DNA from: Flavobacteriales bacterium UBA6693
GTDB lineage: Bacteria > Bacteroidota > Bacteroidia > Flavobacteriales > Weeksellaceae
NCBI GenBank assembly: GCA_002454815.1
Contig: DKJL01000011.1
Span: 34,782-98,781 of the forward strand
DNA: 64,000 nt
Direction: 5' to 3'
Made by a program: the position numbers and the translations under genes. Each line of letters opens with the position of its first letter. Positions within the stretch are counted from its first letter, which is position 1. A model generated the notes under the pieces. That model was not told the origin of the DNA. It made no database searches and saw only the letters and a list, made by a program, of their open reading frames with translations. Below, in pieces: positions 49,470 to 58,170 of the stretch.

Positions 49470-49862
49470 TTATTTTCGCAATTCCAAAATCTGGATGTGA
49501 TTTGTGCCATCCGTAGATTTCCATTTTTGGTACTTTTTTTTGTTTTCCATGATGATCCACGTTTTAGAAAAAACAGAATCATCACCGGTAATCGATACAT
49601 ATTTGCCTTCACTCCAAGACCATTTGAATGCAGCTTTATCATCACGAGTAATTCCCAGTACCGTATAATCCAGATTTTTTGTTCCCGTGCCATTTCCTTT
49701 AAAATGTATCGTGCCGATATTCTGTAAAGATACGCCTTGGCTGCCTGGCGTCACGGTTTCATAACGCTGCACGTTCCAGGTGCCGACCAAGCGGGAAGAA
49801 CATGAAGTGAGCACACCGGCTGCAAAAACAAGAGCAACAGTTTTAATGGATAGAAATTTCAT
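49470..49862 (-). CDS. Hypothetical lipoprotein, lipocalin-like
   Basis: A 130-aa lipoprotein from the ATG at 49862 (MKFLSIKTVALVFAAGVLTSC, lipobox Cys21; an upstream start at 49913 would hide this signal). The mature part SSRLVGTWNVQRYE followed by beta strands (TIHFKGNGTGTKNLDY, AAFKWSWSEGKY) resembles the lipocalin-like domain often found in flavobacterial lipoproteins. Function unknown. Confidence 0.75.
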   Translation of the reverse strand: MKFLSIKTVALVFAAGVLTSCSSRLVGTWNVQRYETVTPGSQGVSLQNIGTIHFKGNGTGTKNLDYTVLGITRDDKAAFKWSWSEGKYVSITGDDSVFSKTWIIMENKKKYQKWKSTDGTNHIQILELRK

Positions 49863-50005
49863 AAATATAATTTGTTTAAAAAAATTAATAGCTTGTAATT
49901 CTTGTACATGCAATAATTACACCTTCGAGGGTTTTGAACAAAACACCAGCGCAGGTCACAGCACAAAAAAATTTACATTTTCTAAGGCTGCACATACATC
50001 CTGTC

Positions 50006-50512
50006 TTATTCTTCTTTCATTACGACACTAATATCGCCACTCCGTTCCAGCCGCGCTGTTTTAATTTTGCGCACATCGTCGGTTCGGGCATTTTGTCTTA
50101 AAGACTGTAAAACATCCTGCTCACTTAGGCTGCTCTTTTTCATGGCTTCCCGGAGCAACTCACCATCTTTCGGGATCACCCTCTCATGTCCTTTTATCCA
50201 ATTCCCAAAAATGTCCGAGTAAGCGGCGATAAAAGAAAAGAACCGGTGCAGCAGAATCAACAGGAGACAGGCGGCCAGGATTTCCAGAAAATAATCCGTT
50301 TCCGTCAGCGTTCTGCTCAGTAAGGAGCCGATGATGATGGCCAAAATAGTATCAAAGGCAGCGATCTTACCCAGAAAACGTTTTTTGCCGATGCGTACCA
50401 GCGCAATACCAATAATATAAATCATCACTCCGCGTACCAGAATTTGCCAAATCGAGAGCTGATCCGTTTCAAGACCCAACAAAGTTTTAAAGTAAATCAA
50501 AAGTGCATCCAT
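50006..50512 (-). CDS. DUF421/YetF-type membrane protein
   Basis: A 168-aa protein with three N-terminal helices (about 23-40, 52-68, 76-92) then a cytosolic DUF421 domain (WIKGHERVIPKDGELLREAMKKSSLSEQDVLQSLRQ). Family members (YetF, YkjA) in other bacteria are stress or spore-linked; no biochemical role is established. Single gene. Confidence 0.85.
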   Translation of the reverse strand: MDALLIYFKTLLGLETDQLSIWQILVRGVMIYIIGIALVRIGKKRFLGKIAAFDTILAIIIGSLLSRTLTETDYFLEILAACLLLILLHRFFSFIAAYSDIFGNWIKGHERVIPKDGELLREAMKKSSLSEQDVLQSLRQNARTDDVRKIKTARLERSGDISVVMKEE

Positions 50513-50714
50513 ACTGATGGTTTATTAAAAGAAATCAAAGTAGGGGAAGTTCCCGTGGCGACGATTTGCGAAATGAAGACTGGAACTTAAAGTCTTCGTA
50601 TTACTTTTTTCTGCACAATCCGTTCCATCCAAAAAGAAGGTTTAATTGACCAAATATATCCGCTATCCATATGTTCTGTTTTCCAGGTTGTTTCCAATTG
50701 CTTATTTTTATCTG

Positions 50715-51788
50715 ATGAAATGGTCCCAACTGGCAGTCCTGCTGCTTCCCCTGTCATTCTGCGCACAAACGACGCAACAACTCACCGATGCGATGGCTGT
50801 GCAACTTGCGGAAAAGCCGCTGCACTGTATCAACAGGGAATATCCCAACAAGACAGCGCATATCATCAACAATGCAGGCGAGGCGACTTTAAGTCCGAAA
50901 GAACTGCACCCCAGTTTTTATGGTTGTTTCGACTGGCACAGCTCTGTACACGGACACTGGATGCTCGTCCGTCTATTGAAAACCAGACCGCATCTGGCCA
51001 TTGCTGCTGAGATCGAAAAGTTGCTCCAGGATTCTTTTTCACCGGGTAAGCTGCAAACGGAAGCTGATTATTTCACCATCTATCCACTTACAAATACTTT
51101 CGAAAGAACTTACGGGTGGGCCTGGCTGCTGAAACTCGATCAGGAACTTATGACCTGGGACGATCCGCGCGCGCGACAGTGGCACAAAAACCTGAACCCC
51201 CTGACGGACAAAATACTGGCATCCTGGAGAACCTATCTGCCAAAACAAACTTATCCCAACCGTACCGGCGTACATCCGAATACCGCTTTTGCCATGGTGT
51301 TTGCTTTGGACTGGGCGCGGGCGGCAGGTGATAAAGATTTTGAAAAACAGCTGATCGACAAGGCCAAATATTTCTATCTGGAAAATACCAAAGCACCGGC
51401 GTATCTCGAGCCGGACGGTTCCGATTTTTTCTCACCCAGTCTGGAAATCGCGGACCTCATGCGGCGCGTCTTACCGCAAAAGGAATTTGTAAAGTGGCTC
51501 GATCGTTTCTACGACCGCCACAGCTTGCTGAATATCCGGAAAATTCCGGTGGTCAGCGATTTGGCTGATTTCCAGACCGTGCATTTGGTTGGTTTGTCGT
51601 TCTCGCGGGCGTGGTGCATGAAAGGAATTGCGCGCGAACTCCCCAAAAGTCATCCGCTGAAAAAAGATTTCAACGAGGCGGCGGATGCATTTCTGCAAAA
51701 CGCTTTTCCTCTGTTATTTCAAGGGAATTATGGCGGCGATCACTGGCTGGCCAGTTTCGCAGTGTATGCCCTGGAAGAAAGTAATTAG
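50715..51788 (+). CDS. DUF2891 family protein
   Basis: A 357-aa protein, signal peptide MKWSQLAVLLLPLSFCAQ, exported. Start is at 50715; the in-frame extension to 50646 adds residues that do not form a signal. Mature protein matches DUF2891: CINREYPNKTAHIINN, HPSFYGCFDWHSSVHGHWMLVRLLK, RTYGWAWLLKLDQEL, VHPNTAFAMVFALDWA, NYGGDHWLASFAVYAL. The helical (alpha/alpha-like) pattern and conserved Trp, His and Asp suggest a sugar-acting enzyme, which is inference only. Confidence 0.87.
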   Translation: MKWSQLAVLLLPLSFCAQTTQQLTDAMAVQLAEKPLHCINREYPNKTAHIINNAGEATLSPKELHPSFYGCFDWHSSVHGHWMLVRLLKTRPHLAIAAEIEKLLQDSFSPGKLQTEADYFTIYPLTNTFERTYGWAWLLKLDQELMTWDDPRARQWHKNLNPLTDKILASWRTYLPKQTYPNRTGVHPNTAFAMVFALDWARAAGDKDFEKQLIDKAKYFYLENTKAPAYLEPDGSDFFSPSLEIADLMRRVLPQKEFVKWLDRFYDRHSLLNIRKIPVVSDLADFQTVHLVGLSFSRAWCMKGIARELPKSHPLKKDFNEAADAFLQNAFPLLFQGNYGGDHWLASFAVYALEESN

Positions 51789-51959
51789 ATAAAAGAAGTC
51801 TTTCGCCAAGAACTACTTTAACCCGAATTTGTACTTTCTACCGGGGACGATGTAATTTCTAAAATTTATAATTTTATTTGCTTAATTGTCAGCTGTTCTA
51901 TATACCTGTTTACGGCCGGCAGAAGTTTTCGCTTTAAAATTTACACCAAACATTATTTA

Positions 51960-52655
51960 TTAATCCAGTTCTGCTTGCCAATAATGAAAGGTTTTCGTTG
52001 CACCTGTATCCATGGTGAAACTGTGGCTGATGTTACTCACCGCTATAATTTCGAACAGCACCGGTTCCCCGAACGGGCCGCCGGCGTAGGCGAAAGTATG
52101 GTACTCGCCGTTTTCGCCGCACACATCCACCGTGTGCGGAAGCGACGCTGCAAAATGTTCGTCCAGTTCGCGGCCGATAAACTCTTCGTCCAGCTGGTCG
52201 GCCTGCGTGACGATGATTTTGGTGCGGGTTCCCGATGCGATGAAAAGATCCAACACCTCGGCGGAAGATTTTCCCCATAACGGCATGACGAGGTGGATGC
52301 CCAATGGCTGCATGAGCTTTTGCCGGTAGGCCCGCACCTCTTCCAGGAAAATATCGCCGAATATGAAATGATGAACGTCTTGTGCTTTGAAATGTGCCGC
52401 GGCTTCCCGCATTGCCTCTTCATAATTTTTGTCCGCTGACAAAAGAACAGGGTAGAGTGGAATACCCAGACTTCTAGCCTGTTTTTCTAATAAATTAAGT
52501 GGGACGGCGTGAATGGAAGAAGTTTTTGAAACCGCATCGATCGTGGTGAGCAGCGCTACGATCTCAAATTCATTTTCCTGTAAAACCCGGTGCAGTGCCA
52601 GCGCTGAATCTTTGCCGCCACTCCAGCTGAAAATGGCCTTTTTAAGAGTGCTCAT
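51960..52655 (-). CDS. Dph6-like ATP pyrophosphatase (diphthine--ammonia ligase family)
   Basis: A 231-aa N-type ATP pyrophosphatase with the PP-loop FSWSGGKDSALAL near the N terminus, FIFGDIFLEEVRAYRQKL, and GENGEYHTFAYAGGPF. Eukaryotic and archaeal homologs amidate diphthine on EF2. Bacteria lack diphthamide, so here the substrate is unknown. Start taken at 52655 (MSTLKKAIF); an upstream in-frame start at 52682 adds a non-conserved segment. Confidence 0.87.
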   Translation of the reverse strand: MSTLKKAIFSWSGGKDSALALHRVLQENEFEIVALLTTIDAVSKTSSIHAVPLNLLEKQARSLGIPLYPVLLSADKNYEEAMREAAAHFKAQDVHHFIFGDIFLEEVRAYRQKLMQPLGIHLVMPLWGKSSAEVLDLFIASGTRTKIIVTQADQLDEEFIGRELDEHFAASLPHTVDVCGENGEYHTFAYAGGPFGEPVLFEIIAVSNISHSFTMDTGATKTFHYWQAELD

Positions 52656-52682
52656 ATAAATAGAAAAATTTTGCAATATCAA

Positions 52683-52986
52683 TTTGGGGTAAATGTAATT
52701 AATAAATGCGCACGTTTTTATTTGCCTGAAACTCTAAAAATCTTGGTTTTGGCGGTAATTCAATAATGGAACGTCAGCGGTGCGTTGCGTGAGGGATGCG
52801 CAGGGCGGCGCGCCAGCGCCGGTCTCGCAAGAGACGGAACCCCGGAGCAGCCCGGCCCTCTGCCCATAGGAAGGATTCCAGCTTCGGCTGGGCAAAGGGG
52901 CACGCCCAAATTCAAATGTTTACAACGAAACAAATCTCTTTTAACGTGAAAAATGTCACCCTACATTCACTTTCAATAATTTAAAA
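52683..52986. other. Intergenic region containing a GC-rich element
   Basis: No gene. An AT-rich flank surrounds a GC-rich structured element (52780-52910), listed separately. Confidence 0.5.
52780..52910. repeat. GC-rich structured intergenic repeat (Chryseobacterium-type), family 1
   Basis: Starts GCGTTGCGTGAGGGAT and ends GGGGCACGCCCAAA. Contains GTCTC-GCAA-GAGAC (52822-52835) and CCAGC-TTCG-GCTGG (52878-52891) hairpins with GNRA- and UUCG-type loops. Far higher GC than flanks. I recall multi-copy intergenic repeats with these ends in Chryseobacterium-group genomes. Copy number cannot be seen from one window. Confidence 0.5.
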
Positions 52987-54441
52987 TTACTGACGAGAAT
53001 AGGGCAAAACGCCGGTAGAATCGAAAGTATAATCGCTGCGGCTTTCGGCTTTGTCGAGTTTCTTGCTGATGGTGAGCGCCCAAAGCACGAGCTCTTTGCA
53101 GAACAGCTGATCGTCGGCGCTGAGGTCGCCAACATTCTGCTGAATGAGCTTCTCCAGTGGCGCAACCGCGTTAAGTTTTCGGTGGAATTCGTCGTCGTTA
53201 TCGCTGTAATTAAGGGTAAGCTGATGTTTATCAAAATACTGGATAAGGTCGGTGTACGGCGTTTTGAGACCTTCTTTTTCCAGTTTTGAAATGCGCGGAA
53301 AGTGGGTTTCGAACAGCTGCATCACCGCACGGTCGATCAGCAAGCGCGCAACATGATCGGCGCCTTCCTGCTCGCCTTCGTACACAAGCTCCACCTTGCC
53401 GGTAACTGAGGGAATGACGGACATAAAATCCAGTAAACGCACGACGGTACGGTCGGTAGCCGTTTCCAGGAGCCGGAGTTTGGCCGATGCTACAAGATTT
53501 TCCATGGCGCTGATAGTGAGGCGAGCACTGACGCCGCTTTTGGCATCTACATATTCGCTGTCGCGCGCGGCAAAAGCAATTTCTTCTAAAAGATCGCGAG
53601 CCATTTCCGGAATAGAAATACGCTGAAGGTCCTGCTCGGAAATATTGGCCTCCTGCGCTGTGATTTGCTTGGCAAGATCAACAGTAGCCGGATAATGAGT
53701 AAAAATTTGGGAACCGATGCGGTCTTTCAGCGGTGTCACAATGCTGCCACGATTGGTGTAATCTTCCGGATTGGCCGTAAAGATAAACTGAATATCAAGC
53801 GGCATACGCAGCTGGAAGCCGCGGATCTGAATGTCGCCTTCCTGAAGAATATTGAACAGTGAAACCTGGATGCGCGCCTGTAGATCGGGCAGTTCGTTCA
53901 GCACGAAAATGCAGCGGTTGGCACGCGGAATCATGCCGTAATGCAAAACGCGCTCGTCGGAATAGGGGAGCTTCAGCGTCGCTGCCTTGATGGGATCAAG
54001 ATCTCCGATAAGATCGGCGACGTTGACATCGGGCGTAGCAAGTTTTTCGTAAAAGCGGTCGTTGCGGTGCACCCAGGAGATGGGCGTTTCATCAGCGAGT
54101 TCTGCGACGAGATCGCGCGCATATTTCGAAATGGGCTGAAAAGGACTGTCGTTAATTTCGGAGCCTTTGACGATTGGCATATATTCGTCGAGCAGATGAA
54201 TCATGTTTCTGGCAATCCGTGTTTTTGCCTGCCCGCGCAAACCCAGGAGATTGATGTGATGCCCGGCGAGCAACGCTTTTTTTAATTGAGGAACGACGGT
54301 GTCTTCATAACCCCAAAGTCCTTCGAAGACGGGCGCTCCTGCTTTGATCTTGGCAATGAGGTTTTCCTGAATTTCCTGGTTGATGGACCGGTCGGTATAT
54401 CCGGAATCTTTCAGTTCTTTAAAAGTGATATCGTATTTCAT
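52987..54441 (-). CDS. AAA+ ATPase, MoxR/Mg-chelatase-like
   Basis: A 484-aa AAA+ protein resembling the BchI/MoxR group: Walker A-like GLRGQAKTRIAR (about 68-79), a Walker B region CIFVLNELPDL (about 180-190) in which Asn replaces the usual Asp, and sensor-like FIFTANPEDYTNRGSIVTPLKDRIGSQIFTHYP. The C-terminal half is helical. It follows a VWA gene on the same strand with a 103-base gap, the arrangement of AAA/VWA chaperone-like pairs that insert metals or remodel complexes. Substrate unknown. Confidence 0.85.
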   Translation of the reverse strand: MKYDITFKELKDSGYTDRSINQEIQENLIAKIKAGAPVFEGLWGYEDTVVPQLKKALLAGHHINLLGLRGQAKTRIARNMIHLLDEYMPIVKGSEINDSPFQPISKYARDLVAELADETPISWVHRNDRFYEKLATPDVNVADLIGDLDPIKAATLKLPYSDERVLHYGMIPRANRCIFVLNELPDLQARIQVSLFNILQEGDIQIRGFQLRMPLDIQFIFTANPEDYTNRGSIVTPLKDRIGSQIFTHYPATVDLAKQITAQEANISEQDLQRISIPEMARDLLEEIAFAARDSEYVDAKSGVSARLTISAMENLVASAKLRLLETATDRTVVRLLDFMSVIPSVTGKVELVYEGEQEGADHVARLLIDRAVMQLFETHFPRISKLEKEGLKTPYTDLIQYFDKHQLTLNYSDNDDEFHRKLNAVAPLEKLIQQNVGDLSADDQLFCKELVLWALTISKKLDKAESRSDYTFDSTGVLPYSRQ

Positions 54442-54544
54442 ATTCTGATTATATTTTAGGCTTTTGGTGATAGTGGGAAACGATAATCGTTTTCTGATCG
54501 TATTTAAATAAAATTAGGAGAAAATTTAATGACAAAAACTCCAT

Positions 54545-55684
54545 TCAGATCCGGCGTATGCGGTTGCGCTCATAATCTTCGAAAATCATTTCGCCTAACC
54601 CGGAAAGTCCGGTGAGGAAAGCTTTGCCTTGATTTGTCGCGGTGAAAACCTCCACGAATTTACGGAGATATGGATCCTGCGCGATCATAAAAGTGGTGAT
54701 CGGGATTTTGAGTTTTCGCGCCTGTGCCGCGCGGTGCAGACATTCGGTGACGATTTTCTCATCCAGCCCGACACTGTTCATATAATATTCTCCATTGGGC
54801 AGCTGCAGACAGCTGGGTTTGCCGTCCGTTATCATGAAGATCTGTTTATTGGTATTTCTTTTGCGTCGCAGGATATCCATGGACAATTCCAGCCCGGCCA
54901 CGGTGTTGGTGTGATAGGGTCCGACCTGCAGATAAGGCAGATCTTTTATTTTAATGGGCCAGGCTTCATTGCCAAAAACGATGATGTCGATGCTGTCTTT
55001 GGGATACTTTCTTTTAATAAGTTCCACCAGAGCCATGGCGACTTTTTTGGCCGGTGTGATTCGGTCTTCGCCGTAGAGAATCATCGAGTGGCTGATGTCG
55101 ATCATCAGGACGGTGCTCATTTGGGCTTTGTGTCGTGTTTCTTCTACGATGAGGTCATCTTCCGTCATGCGAAGATCACCGATTCCGCTGTTGATCTGAG
55201 CATTTTTTAGGCTTTCGGTCATATTTAACGCCGAAAAATCGTCACCGTACTGATAGTTTCTCGTATCACCGTCGCGCTCGTCGCCCGCACCGGTTTTAGC
55301 AGTGCGGTGATCGCCGACGCCGCTTTTCTTGAGTTTACCAAAAATCTGATCCAGCGCGTATTCGCGAAGTGCGGCTTCGAGTTTGGCCGTCAGCAGATTT
55401 TTTCCTCTGCCGCTGCCGGTATTTCCTTGCTCGTCATTTTCGCGTTTGATGTAGCCGCGCTTACGCAGATCTTCCTCAAAATCCTGCAATGTGTAATTTT
55501 CGTTAAAAATGGCGTATTCATTATCGAGCATTTCCAGCCAACTGAACGCTTCCTCGATGTCGCCGGACGTGTGGGTAAGCAGTTCTTTAAAAATCTCAAA
55601 AACCCGCTCAAAGTCGGAAACTTCTTCCGGCGTGTACTTGCTGAAGGTGAGGCCGGAAAGGCTGGACAAATTTTTCTGTTTCAT
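54545..55684 (-). CDS. VWA-domain protein paired with the AAA+ ATPase
   Basis: A 379-aa cytosolic protein. N-terminal helices (about 1-110), then a von Willebrand A domain (about 180-370): MIDISHSMILYGEDRI gives the metal-ion site DxSxS, with GLELSMDILRR (MIDAS Thr/Ser) and ITDGKPSCL. Lacks a signal peptide. It is transcribed before the AAA+ gene; the pair parallels RavA-ViaA and CoxD-CoxE-like systems. Confidence 0.87.
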   Translation of the reverse strand: MKQKNLSSLSGLTFSKYTPEEVSDFERVFEIFKELLTHTSGDIEEAFSWLEMLDNEYAIFNENYTLQDFEEDLRKRGYIKRENDEQGNTGSGRGKNLLTAKLEAALREYALDQIFGKLKKSGVGDHRTAKTGAGDERDGDTRNYQYGDDFSALNMTESLKNAQINSGIGDLRMTEDDLIVEETRHKAQMSTVLMIDISHSMILYGEDRITPAKKVAMALVELIKRKYPKDSIDIIVFGNEAWPIKIKDLPYLQVGPYHTNTVAGLELSMDILRRKRNTNKQIFMITDGKPSCLQLPNGEYYMNSVGLDEKIVTECLHRAAQARKLKIPITTFMIAQDPYLRKFVEVFTATNQGKAFLTGLSGLGEMIFEDYERNRIRRI

Positions 55685-55888
55685 CAGCTTTTTACTTTAA
55701 TTTTAAACAAAAAAGTTACGGAATTATTATAAGAATAACTGCATTTTTAGAATGGAATTTTTCTTTGATTTAAATTTTAGAAAAACGACAGACTATTTTG
55801 CATTTAGTTGTTCTGTATTAAGGAGCATTTAAAATACAGGAACGTGCAGCCAATAAGATTTATAAAATAAAAATGATGCAACAGATCT

Positions 55889-57271
55889 CTAAAGTAATTT
55901 TTTAATCAGGTCAAAATACTTGAACGGCACATATTTCAGCGGTAAATCAATCCAGGTTGGCGTACTGACCACAGCACGCTGATTACTGAAAGCCAAAAAA
56001 CTTTCTTTACCGTGGTATCTGCCTTGGCCGCTGTTGCCAACGCCACCGAAAGGCAGATGGTGGTTGGTCACGTGCATCAGCGTGTCATTAATGCAGGCTC
56101 CGCCGGAAGTGGTTTGCTGCAAAACTTTTTTTGCTTTTTTATTTTTACCGAAATAGTAAAAAGCCAGCGGCTTCTCGTGGTTGTTGATGTAGGAAAGAGG
56201 TTCGTCAAGTTGATCAAATGTAAGTACCGGCAAAATGGGTCCAAAAATCTCTTCCTGCATAATCGGAAAATCCGGCTTCACTTGGTCGATAATAGTCGGT
56301 GCAATAAATTTTTCTTTTCGATCGATTTCTCCGCCGGAATGAATTTCGCCCTGCTGTAATAATTTTTCCAAACGTTCCATGGCTTTGTCATTAACAATGC
56401 GCGGATAAAATCGGCTCTTTCTTATATCATCGCCGTACATTTCTTTGGCGGTTTGCGCGATTTTATCGAGCAGTTCGTCCTTTATGGACTGATGGGCAAA
56501 CAGATAATCGGGAGCAATACAGGTTTGCCCGGCATTAATTAATTTACCCCACGCAATACGTTTCGCTGCCACGTCCAGGTTGGCATCGGCGTCTACAATA
56601 CAAGGGCTTTTGCCACCCAGTTCCAGCACAACCGGCGTCAAATATTCGGCGGCAGCTTTCATGACAACTTTGCCAACTTTAGGACTGCCCGTGAAAAAAA
56701 TGACGTCGAAACGCTGCTCCAGAATCCGCGTGTTGGTATCCCGGCCACCCTGAGCAACTGCGATATAAGCAGAATCAAAAGTTTCCTCGATCATCTGTTG
56801 CATGGCGACTGCAGTAGCAGGTGCATCGGGTGATGGCTTGAGCAGAGCGCAACCGCCGGCAGAAATGGCGCCGACCAAAGGATTAATCAGGAGTTGAAAA
56901 GGGTAGTTCCACGGTGCGATAATCAGCGATAAACCCAGCGGTTCGAAAACTATTTTACTGGAGGATGGCCAAAGATGAACCGGCGTCGGAACGCGATGGG
57001 CGCGCGACCATTTTTTTAAGTTTTTAAGATGATAATCAATTTCGCTAAGGACCAGACTGATTTCGGTGAGATACGCCTCTTCCGGAGATTTGCCGAGATC
57101 CTGCCACAAAGCCTCTTCCAGTTTCCGCTGGTTTTTTTGGATGGCTTCTTTCAGCTTTCTTAGTTGCTCCAGCCGGTAATCAACATTTTTTGTTTGATTG
57201 GTCGAAAAAAAAGTTCTTTGATTTTTAATGTGTTGGACGATAACTTCCTTTGGTGTTTCTTCGATGACCAT
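55889..57271 (-). CDS. Aldehyde dehydrogenase family protein
   Basis: A 460-aa NAD(P)-dependent aldehyde dehydrogenase. General base Glu217 in ELGGKSP, nucleophile Cys251 in INAGQTCIAPDY, NAD-binding FTGSPKVGK (about 193-201), and EEIFGPILPV. The C terminus matches class 3 / YwdH/AlkH-type fatty aldehyde dehydrogenases, which lack the long N-terminal region of ALDH2. Native substrate is probably a medium- or long-chain aldehyde, by analogy. Confidence 0.93.
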   Translation of the reverse strand: MVIEETPKEVIVQHIKNQRTFFSTNQTKNVDYRLEQLRKLKEAIQKNQRKLEEALWQDLGKSPEEAYLTEISLVLSEIDYHLKNLKKWSRAHRVPTPVHLWPSSSKIVFEPLGLSLIIAPWNYPFQLLINPLVGAISAGGCALLKPSPDAPATAVAMQQMIEETFDSAYIAVAQGGRDTNTRILEQRFDVIFFTGSPKVGKVVMKAAAEYLTPVVLELGGKSPCIVDADANLDVAAKRIAWGKLINAGQTCIAPDYLFAHQSIKDELLDKIAQTAKEMYGDDIRKSRFYPRIVNDKAMERLEKLLQQGEIHSGGEIDRKEKFIAPTIIDQVKPDFPIMQEEIFGPILPVLTFDQLDEPLSYINNHEKPLAFYYFGKNKKAKKVLQQTTSGGACINDTLMHVTNHHLPFGGVGNSGQGRYHGKESFLAFSNQRAVVSTPTWIDLPLKYVPFKYFDLIKKLL

Positions 57272-57322
57272 AATTTTAAGTTCGAGACAGTCTTACATAC
57301 AATTTCTGACCCAACTTCGTTT

Positions 57323-57525
57323 TTAGCAGCCGCTTAAACTTAAGTATTCTTTTACTTTTTGCAAATATATTGCGTCTGCCATTTCCTCGGTTTTGCCTTC
57401 TACGTTTTCCACGCTGATGTCGGATGAAATGTCCTCGCCAATTGCACAGTATTTTTATTGATGGTAATATTTTTTGAACTTAGAAAAGTGGCAGAAAGCA
57501 GCGCATAATTTTCTCCGGCTAACAT
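57323..57525 (-). pseudogene. Frameshifted gene fragment
   Basis: On the minus strand the ATG at 57525 opens MLAGENYALLSATFLSSKNITINKNTVQLA, then a shift near 57437 is needed to continue GEDISSDISVENVEGKTEEM through ADAIYLQKVKEYLSLSGC to a TAA at 57323. Both halves look coding but neither is long enough alone. It fills the 325-base gap between the aldehyde dehydrogenase and ABM genes; the rest of the gap shows nothing. Parent family not recognised. Confidence 0.45.
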
Positions 57526-57596
57526 TTTAATTTGGAATCTACAGCAAAATTGGTATTTTAATCACTTTAAGTCAGTGCTGTTGAAGGTACATAATT

Positions 57597-57908
57597 TCAG
57601 ATTCCTGTTCCACCTAAAATTTCTAATTCCTGACCTTTGGTTGGGGGTCCATCCAAAATCGGCATTGCTTTCGTTATTAAATCTTTCACGCCCTCGACGT
57701 TCAAAGAGTTATCATGATCTTCTTTACTGTCCCAGATTTCGGTAACGTAAACAGAATTTTCCTCAATCTCGTTCTGGCCGATTACATACAGATTACAACC
57801 AGCGGCAGTTGAAATAAGTTGAGACGCCTTCAGAAGAATATCAGCAAGTTCCTTTTGATGCCCGGACTTTGCCGTTAATTTTCCGTGAAGGAAATATCTA
57901 TTTTCCAT
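57597..57908 (-). CDS. ABM-domain putative quinol monooxygenase
   Basis: A 103-aa antibiotic-biosynthesis-monooxygenase (ABM, YgiN-like) domain: FLHGKLTAKSGHQKELADILLKAS with GCNLYVIGQNEIEENSVYVTEIWDSKEDHDNSL. Small dimeric proteins of this fold oxidise or scavenge quinols/polyketides without metal; the catalytic set is not clear here. Neighbours give no pathway. Confidence 0.86.
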   Translation of the reverse strand: MENRYFLHGKLTAKSGHQKELADILLKASQLISTAAGCNLYVIGQNEIEENSVYVTEIWDSKEDHDNSLNVEGVKDLITKAMPILDGPPTKGQELEILGGTGI

Positions 57909-58124
57909 TTTATTTAATTGTATTTGTAGTTTACGGTTTAGTTAATAGCCAGGTCTTACAGCGAAATATTATTTCAAAATCTCCGCAGAATCTCCGTTAA
58001 AAATAACAAAAATAGCTCGAAATCCCGTCAGTAATTTATCGTTACACCCTTTTTTTTAAAATCTTATTTCGCTGCAATTCGGCAGTTCACCGCCCGACCA
58101 GGCCGCAACTTTAATTATTATCCC

Positions 58125-58132
58125 TAAATTTG
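58125..58132 (+). promoter_or_regulatory. PafA promoter -7 box
   Basis: TAAATTTG, directly followed by the palindrome TGTGATCACG at 58132-58141 in the predicted start-site region. Confidence 0.5.
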
Positions 58133-58170
58133 TGTGATCACGAAAAAAGACTGTAAAATCAATTGAAAAT

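Noticed and set aside
58132..58141. TGTGATCACG as a Crp half-site palindrome at pafA
   Set aside because: Lies at or after the expected transcription start and is only a 10-base near-palindrome; too weak to claim.
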